A DNA stretch of 64,000 nucleotides from Chitinophagales bacterium (GCA_013298665.1 JAAFIK010000023.1:1-64000); one strand, 5' to 3'; counted from the first letter of the stretch, positions 33,235 through 43,605 are shown. A program made the numbers and translations. Notes: a model not told the origin generated them from the letters alone.

Positions 33235-34602
33235 TCAACGCTCCCCTCCGCCCAGCTCTTTTTCCTCCACGCTCCACTGCCCCAGTGCTGCCCCTCTGAT
33301 ACCGGTAAATACCACTTTCAGCACCCGTTCGCCACGCTTACCGCTGACGGATATACGGGCAAAATTCTGTGCTTCCACCAATGTGCCGGGTACACGTGCC
33401 GGGTTATCCGCCTCTTTATCTCTTGCCTTGCCTATACCCGAGGTATATGGAGATGCCGTGATATCGTAAAGCGGGTAAGTACCCGGTCTTTCCTGCCTGA
33501 TGATTTCGCTGTGGTGCCTGTCACCTGTCAGGAAAAGTACACCTTTGATCTTGTTGCGTGCCAGCATTTCCATAAGATAACTGTAATCCGCGGGGAAATG
33601 CTGTACACAATCAAAAGGACTCATCGGGTTAAGTACCTGGCTACCCGTGGCAATAATTTTAAATGTGGCATGACTCGTAGTTAGTGCATTCTCCAGCCAG
33701 TGCATCTGCATACCGCCATACATCTGTTTGCTCAGATTCGGTTGTCCGTCAATGGAATCGGGCATATCATCCGCACTGCGGAAAAACCGATCGTCAAGCA
33801 TAAATACATCTACATCGCTGTAGCTGACCTTCGTATAGATCCCCTTCCCGTCCTCGCCACTGCTGGGGTTGCACCAGTAATTGTCGAAAACCTTTTTGCT
33901 TTCGTCTTTCAGGATATAACTGCTGTTGGCATCGTTGGGGCCAAAATCATGATCATCCCAGATGGCATATTGCGGCATACTGCCGAGAAAGCGTTGCAGA
34001 ATGGGCAGGCTTCTGTCGCGGCTGGCCCGGTAATTCAACCCCCAGGCCGTAAAATAATCCACTTCACGGGTGTACCAGTTATCTCCAAGCCAGAGATGAA
34101 AAGCTGCCGGCGTATTAGCCATGGTTTCAAAAATACTGCTGTCGCCACCATAGGGTTTACCCGGACGATCATACACCGGTTCATTGAAGTACGCACAACT
34201 GCCTGCCAGAAAACTGAAGTCTGGTGCAGGCGTCCTGAACTGCCAGAGGTCTTTGGTGGTAAATTTTGTCGGGTAAGGCAGTACAACCGGTTTGCCATCC
34301 ATCAGCAATCCATACCGATAAGTGGTATTCATGTTCAGCCCGTTCAGTTCAAAGCGGATCGGGTTAAAGGCCTTACCCAATTCGCCCTTATACACCTGCG
34401 TTTGCACCTCAGTCATACCACCCTCGGCATAGTACCGTATCTCTACCTTCTTTACAGACGGTGCTACTTCAAGCCAGATCTTTGCATTACGCAATTCTAT
34501 ATTACCCAGCATCGGGCCACTGATCAGGCCATTTCTGGATTGGGCAAATACGAGATTGCTGCTGATCAGTAAAAGCAACAAAAAATATTTTCTAACCGGC
34601 AT
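33235..34602 (-). CDS. PhoD-like alkaline phosphatase (phosphodiesterase) family protein
   Basis: A 455-residue exported enzyme with signal peptide MPVRKYFLLLLLISSNLVFAQ and an N-terminal beta domain (to about residue 110). The metallophosphatase core has SCAYFNEP, HLWLGDNWYTREVDY, WDDHDFGPNDANSSY and GDRHHSE, the metal ligands of the PhoD family. It likely releases phosphate from organic phosphates or phosphodiesters in the periplasm. ATG at 34602 is preferred to the longer frame from 34638 because it gives a clean signal peptide. It is divergent from the 34657 lipoprotein gene with 54 bp between starts. Confidence 0.9.
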   Translation of the reverse strand: MPVRKYFLLLLLISSNLVFAQSRNGLISGPMLGNIELRNAKIWLEVAPSVKKVEIRYYAEGGMTEVQTQVYKGELGKAFNPIRFELNGLNMNTTYRYGLLMDGKPVVLPYPTKFTTKDLWQFRTPAPDFSFLAGSCAYFNEPVYDRPGKPYGGDSSIFETMANTPAAFHLWLGDNWYTREVDYFTAWGLNYRASRDRSLPILQRFLGSMPQYAIWDDHDFGPNDANSSYILKDESKKVFDNYWCNPSSGEDGKGIYTKVSYSDVDVFMLDDRFFRSADDMPDSIDGQPNLSKQMYGGMQMHWLENALTTSHATFKIIATGSQVLNPMSPFDCVQHFPADYSYLMEMLARNKIKGVLFLTGDRHHSEIIRQERPGTYPLYDITASPYTSGIGKARDKEADNPARVPGTLVEAQNFARISVSGKRGERVLKVVFTGIRGAALGQWSVEEKELGGGER

Positions 34603-34656
34603 AAAAGTTTGTTTGTAATTTACCCGCAAAATAACCATTTCGCATGGTTGCCCCGA

Positions 34657-35712
34657 ATGAGTTTTATAAAATATTTTTTTGGTAATACGACTGCCCGCGT
34701 ATGTACAACATTACTGTTGACATTCCTGCTGGCCTGCCATACCCGGCAACAACGCACACCGCGTACCGTGGAAAGAGCCATGTATTACTGGAAATCCACC
34801 TATCATACAGTACCTGTAGAACAAAGCAAGATGGATTCGCTGAAGATCAGCACCACGTATATCCGTTTTTTTGATGTGGACTGGGATGAACTCACCTTCG
34901 AAGTGGCGCCTAAAGGTGTTATCCGTTTTGCCGAACGGCCACATACACCCATCATCCCGGTTGTATTTATCACCAACGAAAGCCTCCAGCATATTGATTC
35001 TGCAAAAACGGGCTGGCTGGCTGGTAAAATTGCCGGCCTGGTCAGGGATATCCTTATGCGGGACAGCCTGCCTGCACCGGTTGAACTGCAAATTGATTGC
35101 GATTGGTCGGCCAGTACCCGCGGCCGCTACTTTTCAGTATTGCAGCAACTCAAAAAAGCCTTCCCGGGAATCACCCTTTCGGCTACCATTCGCCTCTACC
35201 AGACCAGGTATAAAAATAAAGCCGGCATACCGCCGGCAGACAGGGGATTACTCATGTGTTACAATATGGGCAACCTGAAAAATCCGCAATCTGTCAACTC
35301 GATCATTGAAGTGGCTGAACTGAAAAAATACATTGGCAACCTGCAGGATTATCCGCTTCCCTTAGACCTGGGGTTGCCGGTCTTTGGCTGGAAAGTCTGG
35401 TTTCGGGATAGTCAATACCGGGGTATCACCACCGAACTGCCCGACAGTTGTCTGTACACCTCCGCTTTTGCACAATACCGCAACCAGTTTACAGCGCTGC
35501 GCGACACGGTACTCGCCGGCTATAGTCTGCTTAAGGGAGATGTATTGCGCCTCGAAAACAGTGAAGCACCGGCAGTACTCGAAGCAGCAAAACTCATCGG
35601 TACAAAACTGCAAAATACCCGGTGCCGGGTATCCCTCTATCACTTAGATTCTTTACTTTTAACCAAATATGCTGTACATGAACTGGAAAGTTGGTTTAAT
35701 AGCCTTTATTAG
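34657..35712 (+). CDS. Uncharacterised lipoprotein, possible TIM-barrel (DUF3142-like)
   Basis: A 351-residue protein with a lipoprotein signal ending LLLTFLLAC. The body has phrases such as STTYIRFFDVDWDELTF, PVELQIDCDWSASTRG and GLLMCYNMGN that suggest a (beta/alpha) barrel with acidic residues at strand ends; this reminds me of DUF3142, but I cannot confirm it. The frame is open from 34609, yet ATG at 34657 gives the proper signal. It overlaps the next lipoprotein gene by 35 bp, so the two are coupled. Confidence 0.75.
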   Translation: MSFIKYFFGNTTARVCTTLLLTFLLACHTRQQRTPRTVERAMYYWKSTYHTVPVEQSKMDSLKISTTYIRFFDVDWDELTFEVAPKGVIRFAERPHTPIIPVVFITNESLQHIDSAKTGWLAGKIAGLVRDILMRDSLPAPVELQIDCDWSASTRGRYFSVLQQLKKAFPGITLSATIRLYQTRYKNKAGIPPADRGLLMCYNMGNLKNPQSVNSIIEVAELKKYIGNLQDYPLPLDLGLPVFGWKVWFRDSQYRGITTELPDSCLYTSAFAQYRNQFTALRDTVLAGYSLLKGDVLRLENSEAPAVLEAAKLIGTKLQNTRCRVSLYHLDSLLLTKYAVHELESWFNSLY

Positions 35713-38062
35713 CGTGGGGCTGGTCGCATTTCCGCAGAACATTATTGGCTGCGCAGATGGTGAAGACCCATACAATTACTACACGACTTTTTTTCACAAC
35801 AACACACCCGAAGCCAGGGGCTACCGGCCTTTCTACTATATAGGGTATAATTTTCTCTACGACGAACAGGAACCGGTTAACCTGGCTGAAAACCTTGCCC
35901 GGGAATGGTCTGGCTACTGTGGTACGCCCGTAACGGATAAAGATGCCTTGCAGTTTGTCAACAAGTTTGCCTGGAAAGACCTCAATAACCTGTATTACAA
36001 TGCCGAAAAAAATCAACCCCTCAAAATTCCCGATTCGGTAAAACAGAACAGCATGACCGGCTATTTTATGCGGAGCAAAGACCTTGAGGCTCTCGGGTAT
36101 ATCATGTTTGCCAAAAAAGCCGAGCCCTTTGTTACGGGTGATGTATGGGAACCCCTCAATCGCGACAGCCTGAAAATGGACAAACTGTTAAAAGGCGGGC
36201 AACAATTGTATACTGTGGCAAAGAAAGACTTTTTTAAACTCAAGTATGCCTACCAGGTACTACGCCTGGCACATTACAGTGGCAGGTATAAAGACGTGAT
36301 CCGTTTGTACGACGAATACAGCCCGGCCATCAACAGCACAAAAGGCGTACTGCAACCGCTATGCCTGGCACTGAAAGCAGGCGCATTATTCCGCAGTGGC
36401 CAGAACAAAGAGGCTGCATACCTCTTCAGCAAAGTCTTCAGCACTACACCTGCAAAGCGCATCAGCAACTTTCTCGGCTTTAGCTGGAGCGTCAGCAGAA
36501 TGGCAAACCGGGAGGAGTACCTCTCTCTTTGTAAAGACAATACCGAGCGGGCAGCCATGCTGGCCCTGTTTTCTCTCGGCGATGCGGGCAATGAACTGGG
36601 TACGCTCAGCGAAATTTATACATTGACGCCTTCCGCTGAAGTACTGGAAGTACTGGCCGTAAGAGAAATCAATAAACTGGAAGAGAAATACCTCACCCCC
36701 TCATTGAAGAAGCAGGCCGGCGGCAAAAGCAGCTATGGCTACTGGTTGAATGAAGACAGCGACAGCACAGCACTGAATGCTGTAAAGGAAGGCCAGGAAT
36801 TGCACGGACTTTTTCACCGCATGGCGGCCGAAGGGAAAACGGCAAACAGTGGCCTCTTCGAAACAGGTGCCGCTTACACCGCATACATTGTGCGGGATTT
36901 TGTTTCGGCCAGGCGCTACATTAATGCAGCAAAAAAGCTCACCCTGACTACAAAGGTTAAAGACCAACTGATGCTCACCGACCTGCTGGTGACCATCAGC
37001 GAAAAAGGTTCACTTGATGCCGCCGCTGAAACCCAGCTCCTCCCGTCACTACAGTGGCTGTACCAAAAAGCAAAGGAAGAAAAGCCTGTATCCATAGGCT
37101 GGCATGAAGAAACATTGTGGCGCAATTTTTACAGTAACCTGATGAGCGAGGTACTGGCCAAACGTTATCACCAGCAAAACAACCTGCCGAAGGAAATCCT
37201 TTGTGTAGGGGCAGCAGAAAGAATCAAACCCGTGGGGTATGATGGTGCGGTAAGTTTTATGCGCGACAAACTGACCAGCAGCGAGCTGGAAAAATTGTTT
37301 GCCCTGATGGAGAGCAAGCAAAACAATGCCTTCGAACAATTTCTGCTCAGCAACAATGTCATCACCAAAGGAGCCGTGGTTGATTTTGCGGGAACAGCAT
37401 ACCTGCGCGACAATCAATACGATAAGGCCATCGCCTGGTTTGGTAAAACAACGGATAAGAAATCGCAGTTGATCAGGACCAACCCCTTCATCGAATTACT
37501 GTACGATAGGGAGGAAGCCCTGCCTGCCGAGCAAAAGTTTACCACCACCAAAATGGCCTTTGCCCGGGAAATGCAAAAACTCCTGCAGTTGGCCAATACC
37601 GACAAGGCAAACACGGCTAAACATTATTACAAGTACGCACTCGGGTTGTACAATATGACATACTATGGTCATGCCTGGCAACTGGTACAGTACTACCGCA
37701 GCGGCAGCGACGGCTATGTGATACCTAAAGATGGCAGTGCATTTATGAAGGAATACTACGGCTGCTTTTCTGCGCAGGAATATTTTAAAAAGGCCATGGA
37801 GGCCAGTGCAGATAAAAATTTTAAAGCACGCTGTCTCTTTATGATGGCGAAATGCAGCCAGAAACAAGTGAAGCGTCCGCAGTACGGAGACTTCACCGGC
37901 GACAAAAGTTATGAATTGTATGAAGCGGCAGACAAAGCTTACTTTCCCAGGTTCAAAAACAATGTTTATTTTACTGAGTTTGTACAGCAATACAAAACCA
38001 CCCCCTTCTATAAAGAAGCATTCAACAGTTGCAGTTACCTGCGCGATTTTATACGCAGGTAA
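35678..38062 (+). CDS. Large uncharacterised lipoprotein with helical repeats
   Basis: A 794-residue protein starting MNWKVGLIAFISVGLVAFPQNIIGC, a probable lipoprotein signal, followed by ADGEDPYNYYTTFFHNN. The rest is mostly helical, with TPR-like pairs (for example YAYQVLRLAHYSGRYKDVIRL, AGALFRSGQNKEAAYLF, AYLRDNQYDKAIAWFGK). Tyr, Phe and Trp are frequent. It may act as a binding scaffold at the outer membrane. ATG at 35669 is three codons earlier and also possible. It overlaps the 34657 gene and ends before a strong terminator, so the pair forms one operon. No function is known to me. Confidence 0.78.
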   Translation: MNWKVGLIAFISVGLVAFPQNIIGCADGEDPYNYYTTFFHNNTPEARGYRPFYYIGYNFLYDEQEPVNLAENLAREWSGYCGTPVTDKDALQFVNKFAWKDLNNLYYNAEKNQPLKIPDSVKQNSMTGYFMRSKDLEALGYIMFAKKAEPFVTGDVWEPLNRDSLKMDKLLKGGQQLYTVAKKDFFKLKYAYQVLRLAHYSGRYKDVIRLYDEYSPAINSTKGVLQPLCLALKAGALFRSGQNKEAAYLFSKVFSTTPAKRISNFLGFSWSVSRMANREEYLSLCKDNTERAAMLALFSLGDAGNELGTLSEIYTLTPSAEVLEVLAVREINKLEEKYLTPSLKKQAGGKSSYGYWLNEDSDSTALNAVKEGQELHGLFHRMAAEGKTANSGLFETGAAYTAYIVRDFVSARRYINAAKKLTLTTKVKDQLMLTDLLVTISEKGSLDAAAETQLLPSLQWLYQKAKEEKPVSIGWHEETLWRNFYSNLMSEVLAKRYHQQNNLPKEILCVGAAERIKPVGYDGAVSFMRDKLTSSELEKLFALMESKQNNAFEQFLLSNNVITKGAVVDFAGTAYLRDNQYDKAIAWFGKTTDKKSQLIRTNPFIELLYDREEALPAEQKFTTTKMAFAREMQKLLQLANTDKANTAKHYYKYALGLYNMTYYGHAWQLVQYYRSGSDGYVIPKDGSAFMKEYYGCFSAQEYFKKAMEASADKNFKARCLFMMAKCSQKQVKRPQYGDFTGDKSYELYEAADKAYFPRFKNNVYFTEFVQQYKTTPFYKEAFNSCSYLRDFIRR

Positions 38063-38088
38063 GCGGCATCATCTATACTACTTTACAC

Positions 38089-38121
38089 AACAGCGGCATC
38101 AATTGATGCCGCTGTTTATTT
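38089..38121. terminator. Terminator after the lipoprotein pair
   Basis: AACAGCGGCATCAA (38089-38102) is followed directly by its reverse complement TTGATGCCGCTGTT (38103-38116), a perfect 28-bp palindrome, then TATTTTG. It lies between the convergent lipoprotein and isocitrate dehydrogenase genes and can serve both. Confidence 0.85.
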
Positions 38122-38149
38122 TGAATGATTGGTAATTTACTTTAGCCGT

Positions 38150-39619
38150 TTACTGTCCCTGTGCCAGTGAATACCCCTGTTTACCATCTATCAGCAGCAG
38201 CATTTCCACCGAACAGATGCGCGCAACCGTTTCAACTGTTTTGCACCAATCGAAAATGGCTGTGGCCGTAATGGTGGCCGTTGCTGCTTTTTCTACCCGC
38301 ACCCGGTACTGGTTCACGCAGTTGGTCAGTAGTGATCCTGTTGGCCATACCTGTGTACCACGGTTGCTGATGGTGGTAAGCTGCCAGTCTGCAGGCAGCA
38401 GGGCCGACAGCGATTCGGCAAGCGCATTTGGTTGTCCGTTGTATTCAACAAAAAGGTCTGCGCCATTCAGCAACTGTGTTTTATGTACACCGCTCTGCAG
38501 CAATACCTGCTCTTTAGGCCGGTCTGCTGAAAAAGACACCATTGGGGCAGGAATAGGTATTACCGGTTTACTGTGAACCGGCATTTCGCCAAAGCGGGCA
38601 ATGATGGCTTCTGCAAAAGCGGTGGTAGAAGAAGATGCTGTACCGGCATTCCCAAAATCTGCTGTATGTATCCCATCTTCAAGTGTACGCAGCAGTGCAT
38701 TCTCAATGAGCGCCGCTTCCTCCATCAGACCCGTATGCCGCAGGAGCATCAGGCCACTCAGCAATAGAGCGGTTGGGTTGGCAATACCCTGACCGGTGAT
38801 ATCCGGTGCCGTACCATGCACAGCTTCAAAGATGCACACGCTGTCGCCAATATTAGCTGAAGGCGCAAAGCCCAGTCCGCCAACAAGCCCGGCACAAAGA
38901 TCACTCACAATATCACCCTGGAGATTAGGTAGTACCACCACATCAAATTCATTGGGGCGCGTTACCAATTTCATACAAAGGTCATCTACAATCACATCAT
39001 CAGCCCGCATACCCGGATAATCCTTTGCTACTTCATAAAATGTTTCGAGAAAGAGCCCATCGGTCAGTTTCATGATATTGGCCTTGTGTCCGCAGGTGAT
39101 GCGGCGTGCCCCTTTTTTCTTCGCCATTTCAAAAGCATAACGGTGCACCTGCAGCGATCCCGGGCGTGTAATAAACCGCCGGCAAAGGGCTACGTCCTGT
39201 GTAAGCTGGTGCTCGATACCACCATAGGTATCTTCAATATTTTCGCGCACCACGGTAATATCGATGGGAATACCCGCTCGTGAGAATACGGTGTCCACCC
39301 CGCTTAATGTTTTGAATACACGTTTGTTGGCATACGTGTTCCATACTTTCCGCGCGGTAACATTAATACTCTTTACCCCCTTCCCCTTGGGAGTTTCCAT
39401 AGGGCCTTTGAATAATATACCATAGGTCTCAACGGCTTTCCGGGCATCAGGTGTCATTCCCGTAGAATGCCCGGCTTCATAGATGGATTTTCCCATGTCA
39501 ATGTACTCATACCAAAGCGGTACTTTTGCCCGGTCGAAAATATGAATAACGGCATCCATAATCTCGGCGCCGATGCCATCGCCCTTTGCTACGGCAATAA
39601 AAGGTTGTTCATTCTGCAT
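38150..39619 (-). CDS. icd: NADP-dependent isocitrate dehydrogenase
   Basis: A 489-residue enzyme that converts isocitrate to 2-oxoglutarate and CO2 in the TCA cycle. It opens FIAVAKGDGIGAEIMDAV and holds the dehydrogenase signature with NLQGDIVSDLCAGLVGGLGFAPSANIGD and the EAVHGTAPDITGQGIANPTA nucleotide loop. Beyond residue ~345 is an extra C-terminal domain of about 140 residues, as in the long Thermus-like isocitrate dehydrogenases. Cofactor choice (NADP) is by likeness only. Monocistronic, ending at the shared terminator. Confidence 0.92.
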   Translation of the reverse strand: MQNEQPFIAVAKGDGIGAEIMDAVIHIFDRAKVPLWYEYIDMGKSIYEAGHSTGMTPDARKAVETYGILFKGPMETPKGKGVKSINVTARKVWNTYANKRVFKTLSGVDTVFSRAGIPIDITVVRENIEDTYGGIEHQLTQDVALCRRFITRPGSLQVHRYAFEMAKKKGARRITCGHKANIMKLTDGLFLETFYEVAKDYPGMRADDVIVDDLCMKLVTRPNEFDVVVLPNLQGDIVSDLCAGLVGGLGFAPSANIGDSVCIFEAVHGTAPDITGQGIANPTALLLSGLMLLRHTGLMEEAALIENALLRTLEDGIHTADFGNAGTASSSTTAFAEAIIARFGEMPVHSKPVIPIPAPMVSFSADRPKEQVLLQSGVHKTQLLNGADLFVEYNGQPNALAESLSALLPADWQLTTISNRGTQVWPTGSLLTNCVNQYRVRVEKAATATITATAIFDWCKTVETVARICSVEMLLLIDGKQGYSLAQGQ

Positions 39620-39692
39620 ATCATCATTTATTAAGTGTCGTATTAACTAAGGGAGTAAAACTCCGCAGTAATCTGTTCTGCCGGTATTGTCC

Positions 39693-39728
39693 TTGAAAAA
39701 AGACTACCTGTGGATACAGATAGTCTTT
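39693..39728 (-). terminator. Terminator after the HTH gene
   Basis: On the minus strand AAAGACTATCTGT-ATCC-ACAGGTAGTCTTT then TTT. Thirteen-base arms with one mismatch; placed to end the 39812-40057 gene. Confidence 0.75.
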
Positions 39729-39811
39729 ACGCTTAATGAATCAACAACCATGAAAACATGAGAACTGTTTCAGGTGCAAAGATGATGCACTGTACTCCAG
39801 TAATACCGGAG

Positions 39812-40057
39812 TTAAGCTATTTCTTCCTTTTTTCTTACAAATGAAATGTTAAAATACCCGTCCTCCTCATAATAATACCGGAGGTGCTGACGATCGTATT
39901 GTATCGGTGCCCCCAGTTCCTTCATTACCGCGATGAACTCAAAAAGGGTACTCTCAGAAATATCCAGTTTGGCGGCCAGTTGCGATGGTGTTCCTGAAGA
40001 CTTATTGGCAATGATCTGGTCAATCCGCTTAAACCGTTCAATAAATTTACGGGGCAT
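39812..40057 (-). CDS. Small HTH-domain protein
   Basis: An 81-residue protein. The N-terminal half (RFKRIDQIIANKSSGTPSQLAAKLDISESTLFEFIAVMKELG) is a winged helix-turn-helix like the DNA-binding domain of DeoR/WYL regulators; the rest (APIQYDRQHLRYYYEEDGYFNISF) would complete the wing. No ligand domain is present, so it is a stand-alone DNA-binding protein or an adaptor. It lies 182 bp downstream of nrdJ on the same strand and has its own terminator. Confidence 0.75.
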   Translation of the reverse strand: MPRKFIERFKRIDQIIANKSSGTPSQLAAKLDISESTLFEFIAVMKELGAPIQYDRQHLRYYYEEDGYFNISFVRKKEEIA

Positions 40058-40239
40058 ACTATGGTATTAGTTGCCAAAAATACACAATATTGTTACAGTA
40101 TATGACTTCCCCTGCCCGGAGACGCCTGTAATACAGTTCAGCAGGAGGTATTGCTGTAAAGGCCATATCCCGGGAACCGGATCAAAAAAGCCACCAGCTT
40201 TTACACTGATGGCTTATGCCTGAGTAACTAATTAATGTA

Positions 40240-43200
40240 TTAACTGCAACCCATACTGTTACCGCAATTCAAACATTTGTAGCAGGTACCGCTGCGTACG
40301 GTAATATGTCCGCAGGTATTACAGGCCGGAGCATCGCTTTGCATGCTCTTGGCAGCAGCATTTACCGCGTCAAGACCTGTAGCCTGTACTTTTTTTACAG
40401 ATACTGCCCGGTGAGCAGGTACATGTTTGGCTACCGGTGCGGCACTGCCGATCACCCGTACATCGCTGAGTTCCGGTACGCGGTTGCCGATGGTGGGTGT
40501 TTCTGCATCCCACTCCTCATTACCGAGATTCGCCACTTCAGGCTTGTCCAGTACATGAACGAGGTCATTGCGCCCCAGGTATTCGTAAGCCAGTGAACGG
40601 AAAATAAAGTCGATGATAGATGTCGTTGTCTTGATATTCGGATGATCAACCATACCGCTGGGTTCAAAGCGGGTAAACACAAATTTCTCTACAAACTCTT
40701 CTAATGGTACACCATATTGCAAACCGATGGAAATAGAAATGGCAAAACAGTTGAGCATACTGCGCATGGTAGCACCTTCCTTGGCCATATCAATAAAGAT
40801 TTCACCCAGGGTACCGTCTCCATACTCGCCCGTGCGCAGGAACAATGCCTGTCCGTTGATTTTGGCTTTCTGGGTAAACCCACGGCGTTTGGCCGGCATA
40901 CTCCTGCGTTCAACGATCATGGCCAACTGCCGCTTCAGCGAGGTGTCCTTGCTGCTTTGTACCCTTTTATTAACTTCATCAAGCAGTTCTTCCACCGTCA
41001 GTTTGCTCATGTCCACAATCATCGGGTTATTGGCAACCGGTGCTTCTTCAACCGCTTCTTCTTTTGTTTCTTCCTTCTTCTTTTTATCTGATTTGTTGCT
41101 CAGTGGCTGGCTCAGCTTGCTGCCGTCGCGGTAAAGCGCGCAGGCTTTAAGACCAAGTTCCCAGCTCATGCGGTATGCTTCTGCAATATCTTCAAGTGTA
41201 CCTTCGTTGGGCAGATTGATGGTTTTGGAAATCGCGCCGCTGAGGAAGGGCTGGCAGGCCGCCATCATGCGGATATGACCACTGTGATGGATATACCGCT
41301 CCCCTTTCTGTCCGCACTTGTTGGCACAATCAAATACCGCGTATTGTTCTTCTTTCAGGTAAGGCGCACCTTCAATCGTCATGGTACCACAGATGTATTC
41401 ATTCGCCGCGTCAATCTCTTCATCGCTGAAACCAAGGGCTTCAAGGAGGTTGAAATTCCAGTCATTGTACTGATCGGGCAGGAAGCCGAGCCTTTCCAGA
41501 CAGGCATCCCCGAGCGTATATTTATTAAAGACAAATCCTATTTCAAAAGCAGCAGCCATTGCCGCATCCAGTTTGGCAATCTCCTCAGTCATCAATCCTT
41601 TTGCAGCCAGGCTTTCCGTGTTGATGTGCGGCGCTCCTTTCAGCGTGGCATGACCTTTTGCATAATTAACAATACTGTCAATCTGATTTTCGGTGTACCC
41701 AAGGTTTCTAAGTGCAGCGGGTACAGACTGGTTGATGATCTTGAAATAACCACCACCACTCAGTTTTTTAAACTTCACCAGTGCAAAGTCCGGCTCTACC
41801 CCGGTGGTATCGCAATCCATCACCAGACCGATGGTACCCGTTGGGGCAATCACCGTTGTTTGTGCATTACGGTAACCATATTGCTCACCAAGCTGTACGG
41901 CCTCATCCCATGCTTTTGTAGCCGCTTTCAGCAGATAGTCGGGACAATATTTGGCCTGGATACCCTGTGGTTTGATTTCAATACCTTCATAAGCATCGGC
42001 AGCATCGTAAGCCGCAGCGCGGTGGTTACGCATTACGCGGAGCATATGGTTTTTATTCGCTTCATACTTTGTAAATGCACCAAGATGAGAAGCCAGTTCC
42101 GCTGATGTTTTGTAAGATACCCCCGTCATGATAGCCGTGATGGCGCCGGCAATACCGCGTGCCTCATCACTGTCGTAAGGGATACCACTTACCATCAGGA
42201 TCGTGCCCAGGTTGGCAAAGCCAAGCCCCAGTGTACGATAGTCGTAGCTGAGTTGCGCAACTTCTTTACTCGGGAACTGTGCCATCAATACAGAAATTTC
42301 CAGTACCGTGGTCCACAACCGTACGGTATATTCGAATCCGGCTACGTCAAAAGTATTGTTGCTCGTGTCGAAATATTTGACAAGGTTTACCGATGCAAGG
42401 TTGCAGGCCGTATTGTCTAAGAACATATACTCGCTGCAGGGGTTGCTCGCACGGATCGGGCCACCCTCAGGGCAGGTATGCCATTCGTTGATCGTAGTAT
42501 CGTACTGTGTACCCGGATCGGCACAACGCCAGGCTGCGTAATTGATTTTTTCCCAGAGTGCTTTGGCAGGTACCGACTTCATGGTACGGCCATCGCTGCG
42601 CGCCTTCAGTTCCCAATCTTTACCCCCATCCAATGCGTGGAAGAAACTGTTGGGAATGCGCACAGAATTGTTGCTGTTCTGTCCGCTCACTGTGCGGTAG
42701 GCTTCCCCTTCGTAATCGCTGGCATAACCCGCTGCAATCAGCGCCGCTACTTTCTGCTCTTCTTCTACCTTCCAGTCGATAAACAATTCAATCTCCGGGT
42801 GATCCAGGTCAAGACAAACCATTTTAGCCGCACGGCGTGTAGTACCGCCACTCTTGATGGCGCCCGCAGCACGGTCACCAATTTTCAGAAAACTCATCAG
42901 TCCGCTTGACGTACCGCCACCACTCAGTTTTTCACCCTCACCGCGGATGCTGCTGAAGTTCGTACCTACACCACTACCGTATTTGAATATGCGTGCTTCA
43001 CGAACCCAGAGATCCATGATACCGCCGTCATTTACCAGATCATCATCCACACTGAGGATAAAGCAGGCATGTGGTTGCGGACGTTCGTACGCCGAAGTTG
43101 ATTTCTTGAGTATGCCATCAACCGCATCTACAAAATAATGCCCCTGTGGTTTACCCTTGATGCCATAAGCTTCAAAGAGACCGGTATTGAACCATTGCGG

Positions 43201-43605
43201 ACTGTTGGGTACACAGGCCTGGTTAAGAATACTGTAAGCCAGCTCATCGTAAAACACTTCTGCATCCTGCGCAGTGGCGAAATAGCCATTACGCTCACCC
43301 CATACCCGCCAGCAATGTGCCATACGGTGTGCCACCTGTTTCACACTTGTTTCACGGCCCGTTGTGCCATCAGGCAGAGGTATCCCTGCTTTCCGGAAAT
43401 ATTTCTGTGCCAGGATATCTGTAGCAATCTGGCTCCACTGTTTGGGAACCTCAACATTGTCCATTTGAAAAACCACTTCACCACTCGGGTTCTTGATCAC
43501 AGATGTACGGTAATCGTACTCAAACATGTCGTAAGGACTCATTCCATCCCGGGTAAAGTGCCTCGAAAACTGCATTCCCTTCGCAGATTGCTTTTTAGCT
43601 GGCAT
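40240..43605 (-). CDS. nrdJ: Adenosylcobalamin-dependent ribonucleotide reductase (class II)
   Basis: A 1121-residue enzyme that reduces ribonucleotides to deoxyribonucleotides with vitamin B12 coenzyme and no need for oxygen. The active-site trio is in NPCSEYMF: Asn388, Cys390 and Glu392; the SGGGTSSGLMSFLKI loop and GATMRSMLN region also fit. The C-terminus carries a Cys-rich zinc-binding tail (CNTCGH...CYKCLNCGNSMGC) that re-reduces the site. A Lys/Glu-rich linker occurs near residues 840-865. No cobalamin riboswitch was noticed upstream, but DnaA-box-like motifs are there (43710-43802). Confidence 0.96.
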   Translation of the reverse strand: MPAKKQSAKGMQFSRHFTRDGMSPYDMFEYDYRTSVIKNPSGEVVFQMDNVEVPKQWSQIATDILAQKYFRKAGIPLPDGTTGRETSVKQVAHRMAHCWRVWGERNGYFATAQDAEVFYDELAYSILNQACVPNSPQWFNTGLFEAYGIKGKPQGHYFVDAVDGILKKSTSAYERPQPHACFILSVDDDLVNDGGIMDLWVREARIFKYGSGVGTNFSSIRGEGEKLSGGGTSSGLMSFLKIGDRAAGAIKSGGTTRRAAKMVCLDLDHPEIELFIDWKVEEEQKVAALIAAGYASDYEGEAYRTVSGQNSNNSVRIPNSFFHALDGGKDWELKARSDGRTMKSVPAKALWEKINYAAWRCADPGTQYDTTINEWHTCPEGGPIRASNPCSEYMFLDNTACNLASVNLVKYFDTSNNTFDVAGFEYTVRLWTTVLEISVLMAQFPSKEVAQLSYDYRTLGLGFANLGTILMVSGIPYDSDEARGIAGAITAIMTGVSYKTSAELASHLGAFTKYEANKNHMLRVMRNHRAAAYDAADAYEGIEIKPQGIQAKYCPDYLLKAATKAWDEAVQLGEQYGYRNAQTTVIAPTGTIGLVMDCDTTGVEPDFALVKFKKLSGGGYFKIINQSVPAALRNLGYTENQIDSIVNYAKGHATLKGAPHINTESLAAKGLMTEEIAKLDAAMAAAFEIGFVFNKYTLGDACLERLGFLPDQYNDWNFNLLEALGFSDEEIDAANEYICGTMTIEGAPYLKEEQYAVFDCANKCGQKGERYIHHSGHIRMMAACQPFLSGAISKTINLPNEGTLEDIAEAYRMSWELGLKACALYRDGSKLSQPLSNKSDKKKKEETKEEAVEEAPVANNPMIVDMSKLTVEELLDEVNKRVQSSKDTSLKRQLAMIVERRSMPAKRRGFTQKAKINGQALFLRTGEYGDGTLGEIFIDMAKEGATMRSMLNCFAISISIGLQYGVPLEEFVEKFVFTRFEPSGMVDHPNIKTTTSIIDFIFRSLAYEYLGRNDLVHVLDKPEVANLGNEEWDAETPTIGNRVPELSDVRVIGSAAPVAKHVPAHRAVSVKKVQATGLDAVNAAAKSMQSDAPACNTCGHITVRSGTCYKCLNCGNSMGCS

